A stretch of 9,680 nt of DNA from Proteiniphilum sp. UBA5283 (GTDB lineage: Bacteria > Bacteroidota > Bacteroidia > Bacteroidales > Dysgonomonadaceae), in the NCBI GenBank assembly GCA_002408485.1, contig DHSP01000011.1:32819-42498 (forward strand), given 5' to 3'. Positions 1 through 7,284 of the stretch are shown here, in pieces. A program made the translations under genes and the position numbers. Position 1 is the stretch's first letter. Each line of letters begins with the position of its first letter. The notes beneath the pieces are model-generated. The model searched no databases. It saw only the letters and a list, made by a program, of their open reading frames with translations, and was not told the origin of the DNA.

Positions 1-318
1 ACCATGCTGGAAGTAAGGAACCCGGAGAACGACCGGAGAGTGGTGGTCAAGGTCACCGACAGGGGTCCGCGCATCCGAAGCCGGCTTATCGACCTTTCTT
101 ATGCTGCGGCCAAAGAGTTGGACATCGTCGCCAAGGGCATCGCCCAGGTGGAGATCAAAGAGTGGGTGTTTAATCCCTTTTATCTTCCCATTCCAGTCCC
201 CTTTGGCTCCTACGGGCTATTTGTCTCCACGAAGACTGCGGCAGAGATATTGAGCGAACTGACCATCGACAAATCAAAACCCATTGCACCCTATCGCTTC
301 CCGTTCGAGAAGGAATAG
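1..318 (+). CDS. RlpA-like double-psi beta-barrel protein, 3' part only
   Basis: This is the C-terminal 105 residues of an RlpA-family protein; the frame is open to the left edge, so the true start lies outside the window. RlpA proteins are envelope proteins with a double-psi beta-barrel (DPBB), and characterised ones are lytic transglycosylases acting on denuded septal peptidoglycan. The visible part carries the family core: a VVVKVTDRGP stretch (the DRGP turn holds the conserved aspartate), then RLIDLSYAAAKEL, then GIAQVEI closing the barrel. The Thr before the first Met fits the usual GT(x)V strand, so the Met at position 4 is an internal residue and not the start. After the barrel there is a tail of about 50 residues with no SPOR domain. 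The last 28 bp overlap the 3' end of the opposing GH92 gene. Family call is firm; lytic activity is inferred from family knowledge only. Confidence 0.88.
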   Translation, partial: TMLEVRNPENDRRVVVKVTDRGPRIRSRLIDLSYAAAKELDIVAKGIAQVEIKEWVFNPFYLPIPVPFGSYGLFVSTKTAAEILSELTIDKSKPIAPYRFPFEKE

Positions 319-2585
319 GGAAAATCGACTTTCTTTGTGCCACGACTTTTGTCGGGTTTCTCCGACATGACAAAATCGATCTTTGCCCCCTTCATCAGGT
401 CGTTATGGGTAAGGTAATTTTTAGAAGACACTTTGCCATTGACCTTCATCTCACTGATGTACCGATTCTCCGGTGCATTTCCAAATGCATTTATCTCCAC
501 CTTGTTCCCATTTTCCAGACGTACGGTCATTTTTTCAAACAGGGGTGACCCAATCACATACTCGTCGCTCCCGGGGCATACAGGATAGAATCCGAGCGCC
601 GAGAACACATACCATGCCGAAGTCTGCCCGTTATCCTCGTCGCCGCAATAACCATCGGGAGCGGGCCGATAGAGCTTATCCATCACTTCGCGCACCCGGT
701 ATTGCGCTTTCCATGGCTCGCCGGCATAATTATAGAGGTAGATCATATGCTGAATGGGTTGGTTCCCGTGTGCATACTGCCCCATATTCATGATCTGCAT
801 CTCGCGGATTTCATGAATAACCCCGCCATAGTAGCTGTCGTCGAACACCGGAGGCATGACAAATACAGAATCGAGCATGTCCGTAAACGCTTTGTTGCCT
901 CCCATCAGGTCGATCAGCCCCTGCGGATCGTGGAACACCGACCAGGTATAATGCCAGCTGTTTCCCTCGGTGAATGCATCCCCCCACTTTGTGGGGTTGA
1001 AGGGTGACTGGAAGGAGCCATCCTGGTTGCGTCCCCGCATCAGTTTGTATTCCGGTGAGTAGAGGTTGCGGTAGTTGAGGCATCTTTCGGCAAACAGGCT
1101 GATCTCCTTTTGGGGACGTTTCAGTGCTCTGGCAAGCTTGTAGATGGTCCAGTCGGCATAGGCATACTCCAGCGTGCGCGCCGCACTCTCGTTGATTTCC
1201 ACATCGCAGGGCACATATCCCAGCTTATTGTAGTATTCGTGTCCGAGTCGCCCCGTGGAAGATACGTTGGGATGTACGTTTTCCGTACCATGCAGCATCG
1301 CCTTGTAGAGGGCCTCAATGTCATAGCCGCGCAATCCTTTCAGATAGGCATCGGCCACCACCGATGCGGAGTTGCTTCCGATCATGATGCCGCGGTGCCC
1401 GGGGCTTGCCCACTCCGGCAGAAACCCGCTCTCCTTGTACGCATTCACCAGTCCCTGCTGTATCTCTCTGTTTACCGAAGGGTAAACCAGGTTCAACAAC
1501 GGGAACAACGCCCGGAATGTATCCCAGAAACCGGTATCGGTGTACATGTACCCGGGAAGGACCTCTCCGTTGTAGGGACTGTAGTGTACAATGTTCCCGG
1601 CGGCGTCCATCTCGTAAAACTTACGGGGAAACAAGGTAGAGCGGTAGAGGGTAGAGTAAAAAGTACGTTTTTGATCAAGGTTACCCCCCTCTACTTCTAT
1701 TTTTCCCAGCACCCCGTTCCATGCATCGCGTCCCTCCAGCTTCACCGCCTCGAAGTCTCTGCCGGCAACCTCTTTGAGGTTTTGCCATGCCTGCTCCTGG
1801 CTGATGAAGGAAGAAGCTACCCGGGCGACCACCTTCTCTCCGTGCTGGGTGGAGAAGCCAACAAATGCGCCGGCATGGCTCGCTTCCGCTTTGGTGCCGT
1901 TTCGAGCAATCTTCCCGTCCTTCACCACGTGGTTCTGCCGGAAAGGCTTGTCGAAGACGATCACAAAATAGTTTCTGAAATTTTCCGGTACGCCGCCGCT
2001 GTTGCGCGTAGTGTAGCCCGTAACGGCATTCTTCTCCGGCAGAATCTCCACGGCCGATCCCCTGTCGAAAGCATCCAGCAGCACATAAGCATTCTCCGTT
2101 TCGGGAAAGGTGAAACGGAAGATGGCAGCCCGCTCAGTTGGGGTAATTTCCGCGGTCACGTCGTGATCCGCCAGGTAGACACTGTAATAGTAGGGTTTCG
2201 CGACTTCCGCCTTGTGCGAGTACCAGCTGGCCCGCTTCTCCTGGTCAAACTCCATCCGGCCCACCATGGGAAAGATGGAGAATTGGCCATAATCGTTCAT
2301 CCAGGGGCTGGGCTGATGGGTCTGTTTAAATCCGTTGAGTTTATTATCGGTGTATGCATACTGCCATCCGTCGCCGTTTTTGCGTGTCTGCGGTGTCCAG
2401 AAATTCATTCCCCAGGGCAGCGCAATGGCGGGATAGGTATTCCCGTTGGAGAGTGCAAACTCCGACTGCGTACCCATCAGAATGTTCACATAATCTACCG
2501 GGGAGTCGAGCGACTGCCCCTTCATGGGCACGCCCCCCAGCATTGAACACAGCAAAATTGCGGTAAGATGAAGAATTTGCCTCAT
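291..2585 (-). CDS. GH92 family exo-alpha-mannosidase, predicted alpha-1,2-specific
   Basis: A 764-residue glycoside hydrolase of family 92, a family of calcium-dependent inverting alpha-mannosidases. Residues 1-24 form a Sec signal peptide (MRQ, hydrophobic ILHLTAILL, end near KGQS). The Cys at 13 has Leu at -1, so it is not a normal lipobox; the product is probably periplasmic. Family motifs run in order: GNTYPAIALPWG (48-59), THQPSPWMNDYG (89-100), TDTGFWDTFR (349-358), EWASPGHRG (391-399), TEGNSWHYTW (539-548), GDEDNGQTSAWY (648-659). Using recalled BT3990 numbering plus 7 throughout, catalytic acid E533 maps to E540, the base aspartates D642/D644 to D649/D651, and the alpha-1,2 subsite trio W88/H584/E585 to W95/H591/E592. 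All are present. The start lies 10 bp after the GH125 stop, so the two genes form an operon. Family is certain; linkage specificity is inferred. Confidence 0.97.
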   Translation of the reverse strand: MRQILHLTAILLCSMLGGVPMKGQSLDSPVDYVNILMGTQSEFALSNGNTYPAIALPWGMNFWTPQTRKNGDGWQYAYTDNKLNGFKQTHQPSPWMNDYGQFSIFPMVGRMEFDQEKRASWYSHKAEVAKPYYYSVYLADHDVTAEITPTERAAIFRFTFPETENAYVLLDAFDRGSAVEILPEKNAVTGYTTRNSGGVPENFRNYFVIVFDKPFRQNHVVKDGKIARNGTKAEASHAGAFVGFSTQHGEKVVARVASSFISQEQAWQNLKEVAGRDFEAVKLEGRDAWNGVLGKIEVEGGNLDQKRTFYSTLYRSTLFPRKFYEMDAAGNIVHYSPYNGEVLPGYMYTDTGFWDTFRALFPLLNLVYPSVNREIQQGLVNAYKESGFLPEWASPGHRGIMIGSNSASVVADAYLKGLRGYDIEALYKAMLHGTENVHPNVSSTGRLGHEYYNKLGYVPCDVEINESAARTLEYAYADWTIYKLARALKRPQKEISLFAERCLNYRNLYSPEYKLMRGRNQDGSFQSPFNPTKWGDAFTEGNSWHYTWSVFHDPQGLIDLMGGNKAFTDMLDSVFVMPPVFDDSYYGGVIHEIREMQIMNMGQYAHGNQPIQHMIYLYNYAGEPWKAQYRVREVMDKLYRPAPDGYCGDEDNGQTSAWYVFSALGFYPVCPGSDEYVIGSPLFEKMTVRLENGNKVEINAFGNAPENRYISEMKVNGKVSSKNYLTHNDLMKGAKIDFVMSEKPDKSRGTKKVDFPYSFSNGKR

Positions 2586-2595
2586 TGCATCGGCT

Positions 2596-4047
2596 TTAGA
2601 GACTGTTTATCAGACCCATTTTTCCTTTTCCCTCCAGCTCCACAATCAGTTCACCAAAGAGGGTGTTGACCCACGCGAACCATTTTCTGGAAAATTTGGA
2701 AGGATCGTCTTTGTGGAAAGACTCGTGCATGAACCCGGTATCTGCGTCCGTATCGCGTAGCATGCGGAGGCAATGTTTAATTTCCTCATCGCTGGTGCTC
2801 GTCTGCGCACGCATGATGATGCTCATGGGCCAGATCATGTCGTAGCCGATATGCGGGCCTCCGATGCCCTCTCCGGCCGTTCCCCGGAAGAAATAGGGAT
2901 TGTCTTCGCTCAGCACCAGCTTCCGGGTATTTTGGTATACCGGATCGTTCATAGCCACCGAATCGAGGTAGGGCATAGCCAGCAAGCTCGGCACGTTGGC
3001 ATCGTCCATGAAGTAAGCATTTCCGAAGCCATCCACTTCATAAGCATATACTTTTCCGTACTTCGGATGCTCCACGATGGCATATTTCTGAATGGCCTCG
3101 TTCACCTCTTTGGCCAGCGCGGTGCTTTCTGCTGCCAGAGCGCTGTCGTTGGTCACCTTTTGTGCGATCTCGGCGATCTGTTTGAGCGAAGTCACCGCGA
3201 AGAGGTTGGAAGGGACCAGAAACTGGAAGGTTGTTGCGTCGTCCGAGGGCCGGAACGAAGAGACAATCAGCCCCACCGGGTTCACGGGGTTGCCGTAGCC
3301 GTCGTTGTTCAATGTATCGAGCTGTCGTTCCGAACGCCGTTGAAACTTGTAAGGCCCTTTCCCCTCCTTGCGTTGCTGCTCCCGGAATGTTTGTATTACC
3401 AGGTTCATCGCCTTTGTCCAGTCTGCATCCAAAACGGCACTGTCTCCGGTTGTTTTCCAGTAGTTGTATGCCAGGCGCACAGGATAGGCAAGCGAGTCGA
3501 TTTCCCATTTTCGCTCGTGCAACATCGGAGTCATCTTCGTGTAGTCGGTTCTCCACTCACCATCCTGTTTGGGCTCACGGTAGAAAGCGTTTGCATAGGG
3601 GTCAATCAGGATGCATTTCGTTTGGCGGTTGATCACGCCGGCGATCATCTGCTTGAGGTGATCGTCCTTTTTCGCGAGAGGCAGGTAGGGCCACACCTGT
3701 GCCGATGAGTCCCTCAGCCACATGGCGTTGATGTCACCGGTGATCACAAATGTATCGGGCCTGCTATTTTGCATGCTAAAGCTGATCGTTGTATCCAGCG
3801 TATTGGGAAAGCAGTTTTCGAACATCCACGCCAGTTTGGGATCTTTGATCCTGGCTTTCACCCTGGCGATCGTTTGCTCCACTGCGGCCGACCTGAAATT
3901 ACGGTCGCCCGGTGCAGGCCGTTTAGAGATATATAGGCTGCCATCGGTTTTCCTCCCCGTCAGCGACGAGGCTGCCCAGGAAGGGTTCACGGCAAGAGCG
4001 GTTAAGCCCAGCGCCGATTTCCTGATAAAATTTCTACGTGTGGTCAT
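2596..4047 (-). CDS. GH125 exo-alpha-1,6-mannosidase with Tat-type leader
   Basis: A 483-residue family GH125 enzyme (often annotated 'metal-independent alpha-mannosidase'). Characterised members remove terminal alpha-1,6-linked mannose by inversion. The N-terminus has a twin-arginine signal: RRNFIRK (4-10), a mild hydrophobic stretch to about 20, and a WAA site near 24-26, so export is predicted to use Tat. Catalytic-domain landmarks are LAWMFENCFPNTLDTT (72-87), GDINAMWLRDSSAQVWPY (104-121), LIDPYANAFY (147-156), WEIDSLAYPVRLAYNYW (181-197), FRPSDD (265-270), HIGYDMIWPMSI (399-410), HESF (441-444) and WFAWVNTLFGELI (456-468). The general acid and base I recall for CpGH125 (D220 and E393, 173 apart) match D269 and E442 here, also 173 apart. 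It sits 40 bp after the Lrp-type gene and 10 bp before GH92. The pair would act on alpha-1,2 and alpha-1,6 mannose linkages of the same glycans. Confidence 0.97.
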   Translation of the reverse strand: MTTRRNFIRKSALGLTALAVNPSWAASSLTGRKTDGSLYISKRPAPGDRNFRSAAVEQTIARVKARIKDPKLAWMFENCFPNTLDTTISFSMQNSRPDTFVITGDINAMWLRDSSAQVWPYLPLAKKDDHLKQMIAGVINRQTKCILIDPYANAFYREPKQDGEWRTDYTKMTPMLHERKWEIDSLAYPVRLAYNYWKTTGDSAVLDADWTKAMNLVIQTFREQQRKEGKGPYKFQRRSERQLDTLNNDGYGNPVNPVGLIVSSFRPSDDATTFQFLVPSNLFAVTSLKQIAEIAQKVTNDSALAAESTALAKEVNEAIQKYAIVEHPKYGKVYAYEVDGFGNAYFMDDANVPSLLAMPYLDSVAMNDPVYQNTRKLVLSEDNPYFFRGTAGEGIGGPHIGYDMIWPMSIIMRAQTSTSDEEIKHCLRMLRDTDADTGFMHESFHKDDPSKFSRKWFAWVNTLFGELIVELEGKGKMGLINSL

Positions 4048-4087
4048 ATACTAATGCAAATAAAGGCATATATCCTCTACACCAGCC

Positions 4088-4570
4088 TTATTTCGTTGGC
4101 GGATGTGTGGTAAAATCGATGGGAAGCTTTTTGCGAAACCCATCCTTGAAACACATCAGCGTTTCCGTTCTCGACAGTCCAAGAGGCTGCAACTCCGTAT
4201 GGATGATCCGCAGCAGGTCCTTGTTGTTTTTTGCGTATACTTTAATCAGCAGGTCATACTGCCCGGTGGTATAATAACACTCCACCACTTCTGGTATTTT
4301 TTCCAGTTCTTTCACCACATATTCAAAGGTGGAGGGAGAAGTAAGGAATATGCCCACGAAGGCACAGGTTTCGTACCCAATTTTTTCGGCATCGACAACA
4401 AACTCAGACCCTTTAACCACACCGAGGTTGGTAAGCTTCTGCACCCGTTGGTGGATGGCAGCTCCCGACACATCACATTCGCGTGCCACCTCCAGAAAGG
4501 GAATGCGCGCATTATTCACGATCATCCTGAGGATTTTTTCGTCCAATTCATCTAATTCATGCTGGGCCAT
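4088..4570 (-). CDS. Lrp/AsnC family transcriptional regulator
   Basis: A 160-residue protein of full family length. Residues 5-60 are the AsnC-type winged helix-turn-helix (LDELDEKILRMIVNNARIPF opening, recognition segment around SGAAIHQRVQKLTNLGVV). Residues 66-145 form the RAM/AsnC effector domain, with the YYTTGQYDLLIKV segment (99-111) whose G-x-x-D lines the amino-acid pocket in Lrp relatives. It is a cytoplasmic DNA-binding oligomer, expected to respond to an amino acid. The ATG at 4570 fits the usual Lrp N-terminus and is preceded by an AT-rich leader with no Shine-Dalgarno, as is common in Bacteroidota. GH125 starts 40 bp downstream on the same strand with no visible terminator between, so read-through into the mannosidase genes is possible. 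Whether it controls them is unknown; Lrp proteins usually autoregulate and often control amino-acid genes, and an amidohydrolase gene lies just upstream. Confidence 0.95.
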   Translation of the reverse strand: MAQHELDELDEKILRMIVNNARIPFLEVARECDVSGAAIHQRVQKLTNLGVVKGSEFVVDAEKIGYETCAFVGIFLTSPSTFEYVVKELEKIPEVVECYYTTGQYDLLIKVYAKNNKDLLRIIHTELQPLGLSRTETLMCFKDGFRKKLPIDFTTHPPTK

Positions 4571-4632
4571 AGACTAACTTTTAAATTATTATAAAAAGGG
4601 GATGTTTTCAACCGAAAAATATTCATATGGTA

Positions 4633-4663
4633 CAAAAATAACACAAAAGATCATTTTTTGCCA
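4633..4663 (-). promoter_or_regulatory. Candidate Bacteroidota promoter for the Lrp-type gene
   Basis: On the minus strand a perfect TAnnTTTG -7 box (TATTTTTG, plus coordinates 4633-4640) is preceded after 20 bases by TGG, a two-of-three match to the -33 TTG. It lies 62 bases upstream of the Lrp-type ATG, inside the 114-bp gap after the amidohydrolase gene. This would give a leader of roughly 55 bases. The match is by eye and the region is AT-rich, so chance occurrence is possible. Confidence 0.45.
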
Positions 4664-4684
4664 CTAAAAAGAAGCAATAGCCTG

Positions 4685-5866
4685 TTATTTTAACGAATTT
4701 AAAGTAAGATACGCAGCCAACCCGGCAGATGTTTTCAAGGCATTTTCGTCAATCAGGAATGTGGCAGAATGCAACGGGCCCGATGTTGCTCCACCCACAC
4801 CAAAGCGGTAATAGCAACAGGGGTAAAGTTGCGAGAAGAAACCAAAATCGTCGGCAGTCATTCGCTTCGGGAAGCTGTCGACCTTTGCTTTTCCCAGGAA
4901 GTCGGCCGTCGCCGCCTTAATGTGTGCGGTGACCTTCTCGTCGCTGACCACGGAAGGATAGCCGGACGGCAGATCTACATCGCAGCTGCAGCCGTACGCC
5001 GCCGCGGTGGATGTAGCAATCTGCGGAATCAGCTGCAGCATGCGGTGCCGTTCCTCTTCGTGCATGCAGCGCAGGGAGCCCGCCAGGGTGACCTCGTTTG
5101 GGATCACGTTGGTAGCCCCGTTTGCGATAAATTTCCCGAAGGAGAGCACCATCGGGTGAAACGGGTTCCGTCTCCGGCTGACCAGTTGTTGCATGGCGAC
5201 AATGACCTGTGATGCTGCCAGCACAGTGTCGTTCAGTTCATGCGGCAAGGCGCCGTGTCCCCCTTGCCCTTTCACTTTTATGTGCACCTCGTCGGCCGAC
5301 GCCATGATCGTTCCCGCGTGAAACCCCACCGTCCCGGCCGGCAGGTCGATAAAGGCGTGTTGTTTTAAAATGAACTGAGGCGAGTAATCCCGGAAGACCC
5401 CCTCTTTGAGCATCAGGCTGGCGCCGCCGGGCGACAGTTCTTCCCCGGGCTGAAAGACAAACAACGCCATTCCGGAAAACTGGCTACGAAGAGCATGTAC
5501 CATTTTCGCGGCCCCCATCAGGGAGGCCGTCTGGGCATCGTGGCCACAGGCATGCATCACCCCGTGGTTCAGGGATCTGTATTTAACATCATTCTGTTCC
5601 TGCACCGGGAGAGCATCCATGTCCGCCACAAAGGCAACACATTTCCTGTTGCCCTCCGCTTCCCCTTTTACGATAGCCAGGATTCCATCCCCGCCAATTC
5701 CCTTCCTGCAGGGTATCCCCTCCCGGTCGAGAAAGGCAGTAACGTAAGCAGCGGTTTCCTTTTCCCGGTACGAAAGCTCCGGATGTTGGTGCAGCCAACG
5801 GTAGTGCTGCACCACCTCCGGAAAGATCGCACCCGCTCTTTGCAGTATCTCTTCCCCGATATTCAT
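4685..5866 (-). CDS. M20D-type metal-dependent amidohydrolase (N-acyl amino acid or hippurate hydrolase-like)
   Basis: A cytoplasmic M20-family amidohydrolase of 393 residues from the ATG at 5866. Members release amino acids from N-acyl or peptide-like conjugates using two metal ions. The family pattern is complete: LHQHPELS near the N-terminus (26-33), DMDALPV (82-88), MHACGHD with metal ligands C107 and H109, QPGEE with catalytic E142 and metal-binding E143, H170 in KQHAF, the dimerisation-domain GGHGALPH (202-209), and final ligand H366 in LHSATF. No signal peptide is seen. An in-frame TTG at 5893 would add nine residues and has a GGAG five bases upstream. I prefer the ATG because family proteins usually begin near MNIGEEIL and Bacteroidota rely little on Shine-Dalgarno pairing. 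It follows the DUF1015 gene by 60 bp (33 bp with the TTG start), so co-transcription is likely. The substrate cannot be read from sequence. Confidence 0.94.
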   Translation of the reverse strand: MNIGEEILQRAGAIFPEVVQHYRWLHQHPELSYREKETAAYVTAFLDREGIPCRKGIGGDGILAIVKGEAEGNRKCVAFVADMDALPVQEQNDVKYRSLNHGVMHACGHDAQTASLMGAAKMVHALRSQFSGMALFVFQPGEELSPGGASLMLKEGVFRDYSPQFILKQHAFIDLPAGTVGFHAGTIMASADEVHIKVKGQGGHGALPHELNDTVLAASQVIVAMQQLVSRRRNPFHPMVLSFGKFIANGATNVIPNEVTLAGSLRCMHEEERHRMLQLIPQIATSTAAAYGCSCDVDLPSGYPSVVSDEKVTAHIKAATADFLGKAKVDSFPKRMTADDFGFFSQLYPCCYYRFGVGGATSGPLHSATFLIDENALKTSAGLAAYLTLNSLK

Positions 5867-5926
5867 CCTTGCTGTTTTTTCGTCCGATTTCAAAGCTACT
5901 CCCGGAGACTACCCGGCAAGAGCATG

Positions 5927-7168
5927 TTACTGAAGCTTGTGGATTACCAGTCCCGATCGGAGCTTCGGCTCAAACCAGGTAGTCTTGGGCGGCATGATGT
6001 TGCCAGTGTCGGCAATCTCCATCAGCTGCTTCATCGACACGGGGTACAATGCCAGTGCTACAGCCATCTCGCCGCTGTCCACCCGTTGTTTCAGCTCGTT
6101 CAGGCCACGGATACCTCCCACAAAGTCGATCCGCTTGTCGCTGCGCAGATCCTTGATCCCCAGAATCTCGTCCAGCACCAGGTTCGAAGTGATGGTCACA
6201 TCCAGCTGCCCGATTGGGTCGTTGTCGTCGTAGGTGCCCGCTTTAGCCGTCACGCTGAAGGAGCGTCCATCCAGATAAACGGAAAAGTTGTGCAGGTTCT
6301 TCGGCCTTTGAATCTCCATCCCGGTGGGTTCCACCACAAAGTTTTTCTCCAGCTTTTTAATAAACTCATCCGGTGTCATTCCGTTCAGGTCCTTCACCAC
6401 CCTGTTATAGTCGATGATGGTCAGCTGGCTGTCTGGAAAGCAGACCGCCATAAAGTAGTTATACTCCTCGTCGCCCGTATGGTGCGGGTTATTCTTCGCC
6501 TTTTCGGCGCCCACCAGTGCTGCCGCTGCCGAGCGGTGATGGCCATCGGCAATGTACATCGCCGGCATTTCCCCAAAGATTGCCGTGATGCGCTCAACCT
6601 TCTCCTCGTCCCGGATAAGCCAGAAGTGGTGTCCCACGCCGTCTACCGACACGAAATCATATTCCGGCAGTTGCGCCGTTACCGCTGCCACGATGGCATT
6701 AAGTGCAGGGTTGTCGGGATACGCAAAAAATACCGGTTCAATGTTTGCATCGTTCACCCGCACATGCTTCATGCGGTCCTCCTCCTTGTCGCGGCGTGTC
6801 AGCTCGTGTTTCTTTATTTTTCCGGTCATGTAATCCTCCACGGAAGCCCCCACAACCAGCCCGTACTGTGTTTTTCCGTTCATGGTCTGGGCATAGACGT
6901 AATACATCTCCTTGTCGTCCTGTACCAACCACCCTTTTTCCTGAAACATGCGGAAGTTTTCGGCGGCCCTGGTATACACATCCTCGTCGTGTTCGTCTTT
7001 TCCCGCCGGGAAATCGATTTCCGGCTTGATGATGCGATACAGCGACTTTTCGTTTCCTTCGGCCTCTTTGCGTGCCTCTTCGGAATTCAGAACATCATAG
7101 GGGCGCGATGCCACCTCTTTTACCAGTGCCTTGGGGGGACGGACACCCCGAAAGGGTTTTACCTTCAT
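5927..7168 (-). CDS. DUF1015 family protein of unknown function
   Basis: A 413-residue soluble protein of the DUF1015 family (PF06245), at normal family length with no signal peptide or membrane segment. Conserved blocks are visible in order: PFRGVRPP (5-12), SRPYDVLNSEEAR (21-33), the charged block HELTRRDKEEDRMKH (121-135), IADGHHRSAAAA (206-217), FVGG (349-352), and a C-terminal MPPKTTWFEPKLRSGLV (392-408). The biochemical role is not established to my knowledge. In other Bacteroidota I recall this gene lying beside serA/serC of serine synthesis; those genes are not next to it here, where it precedes an M20D amidohydrolase. The DGHHR motif resembles that of ParB/Srx-fold proteins, including an archaeal free-serine kinase, which hints at nucleotide binding, but this is only inference. 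The ATG at 7168 is preceded by a 46-base leader and a perfect -7 box. Confidence 0.94.
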   Translation of the reverse strand: MKVKPFRGVRPPKALVKEVASRPYDVLNSEEARKEAEGNEKSLYRIIKPEIDFPAGKDEHDEDVYTRAAENFRMFQEKGWLVQDDKEMYYVYAQTMNGKTQYGLVVGASVEDYMTGKIKKHELTRRDKEEDRMKHVRVNDANIEPVFFAYPDNPALNAIVAAVTAQLPEYDFVSVDGVGHHFWLIRDEEKVERITAIFGEMPAMYIADGHHRSAAAALVGAEKAKNNPHHTGDEEYNYFMAVCFPDSQLTIIDYNRVVKDLNGMTPDEFIKKLEKNFVVEPTGMEIQRPKNLHNFSVYLDGRSFSVTAKAGTYDDNDPIGQLDVTITSNLVLDEILGIKDLRSDKRIDFVGGIRGLNELKQRVDSGEMAVALALYPVSMKQLMEIADTGNIMPPKTTWFEPKLRSGLVIHKLQ

Positions 7169-7214
7169 AGAAATATTATTTTTAATGTTTATCCAATCAA
7201 CGGTTTATTTCACA

Positions 7215-7245
7215 CAAATGTAGCTATTTTATCCAGAATAAGCAG
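7215..7245 (-). promoter_or_regulatory. Candidate Bacteroidota promoter for DUF1015-amidohydrolase unit
   Basis: Minus-strand TACATTTG (plus coordinates 7215-7222) matches TAnnTTTG exactly. Twenty bases further upstream is CTG (7243-7245), two of three bases of the -33 TTG, and 20 bases is the expected spacer. The box ends 46 bases before the DUF1015 ATG, which suits a leader of about 40 bases. This is the best promoter match found in the window. Confidence 0.55.
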
Positions 7246-7276
7246 GCACACAAAAGGAGATTTGATAAAAAACAGT

Positions 7277-7284
7277 TACTTTTG
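7277..7284 (+). promoter_or_regulatory. Candidate -7 box for DMP19-AmmBA unit
   Basis: TACTTTTG matches TAnnTTTG exactly and faces the plus-strand gene starting at 7368, giving a leader of roughly 78 bases. No TTG is found 19-21 bases upstream; a TTG lies only 12 bases upstream, which is too close. The position within a divergent 199-bp intergenic region supports it, but the match is to the -7 element only. The leader holds no alternative ATG and no clear riboswitch or terminator. Confidence 0.4.

Noticed and set aside
1110..2546. A 478-codon open frame on the plus strand opposite GH92.
   Set aside because: It lies wholly antisense to a GH92 gene with complete family motifs, its translation resembles no known family, and its composition (many His, Arg, Val) is typical of a shadow frame in GC-balanced coding DNA.
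2541..2585. A lipoprotein signal in GH92 (Cys13 after ILL).
   Set aside because: The residue before Cys is Leu rather than Gly/Ala/Ser, the Cys sits inside the hydrophobic core, and a plausible Sec cleavage site lies about 12 residues later.
4056..4063. Minus-strand TTTATTTG just upstream of GH125 as a -7 box.
   Set aside because: It has one mismatch, no -33 element at the right spacing, and would place the transcript start at or beyond the ATG.
4581..4611. A second possible promoter for the Lrp-type gene: minus-strand TTG, 20 bases, then TAATTTAA.
   Set aside because: The -33 and spacing fit, but the -7 box has two mismatches in its defined positions and would leave almost no leader. The exact -7 box at 4633-4640 is better.
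4664..4690. A terminator after the amidohydrolase gene (AATA/TATT arms followed by T-rich sequence on the minus strand).
   Set aside because: The stem is four A-T pairs and would not be stable; no convincing terminator hairpin was found anywhere in the window.
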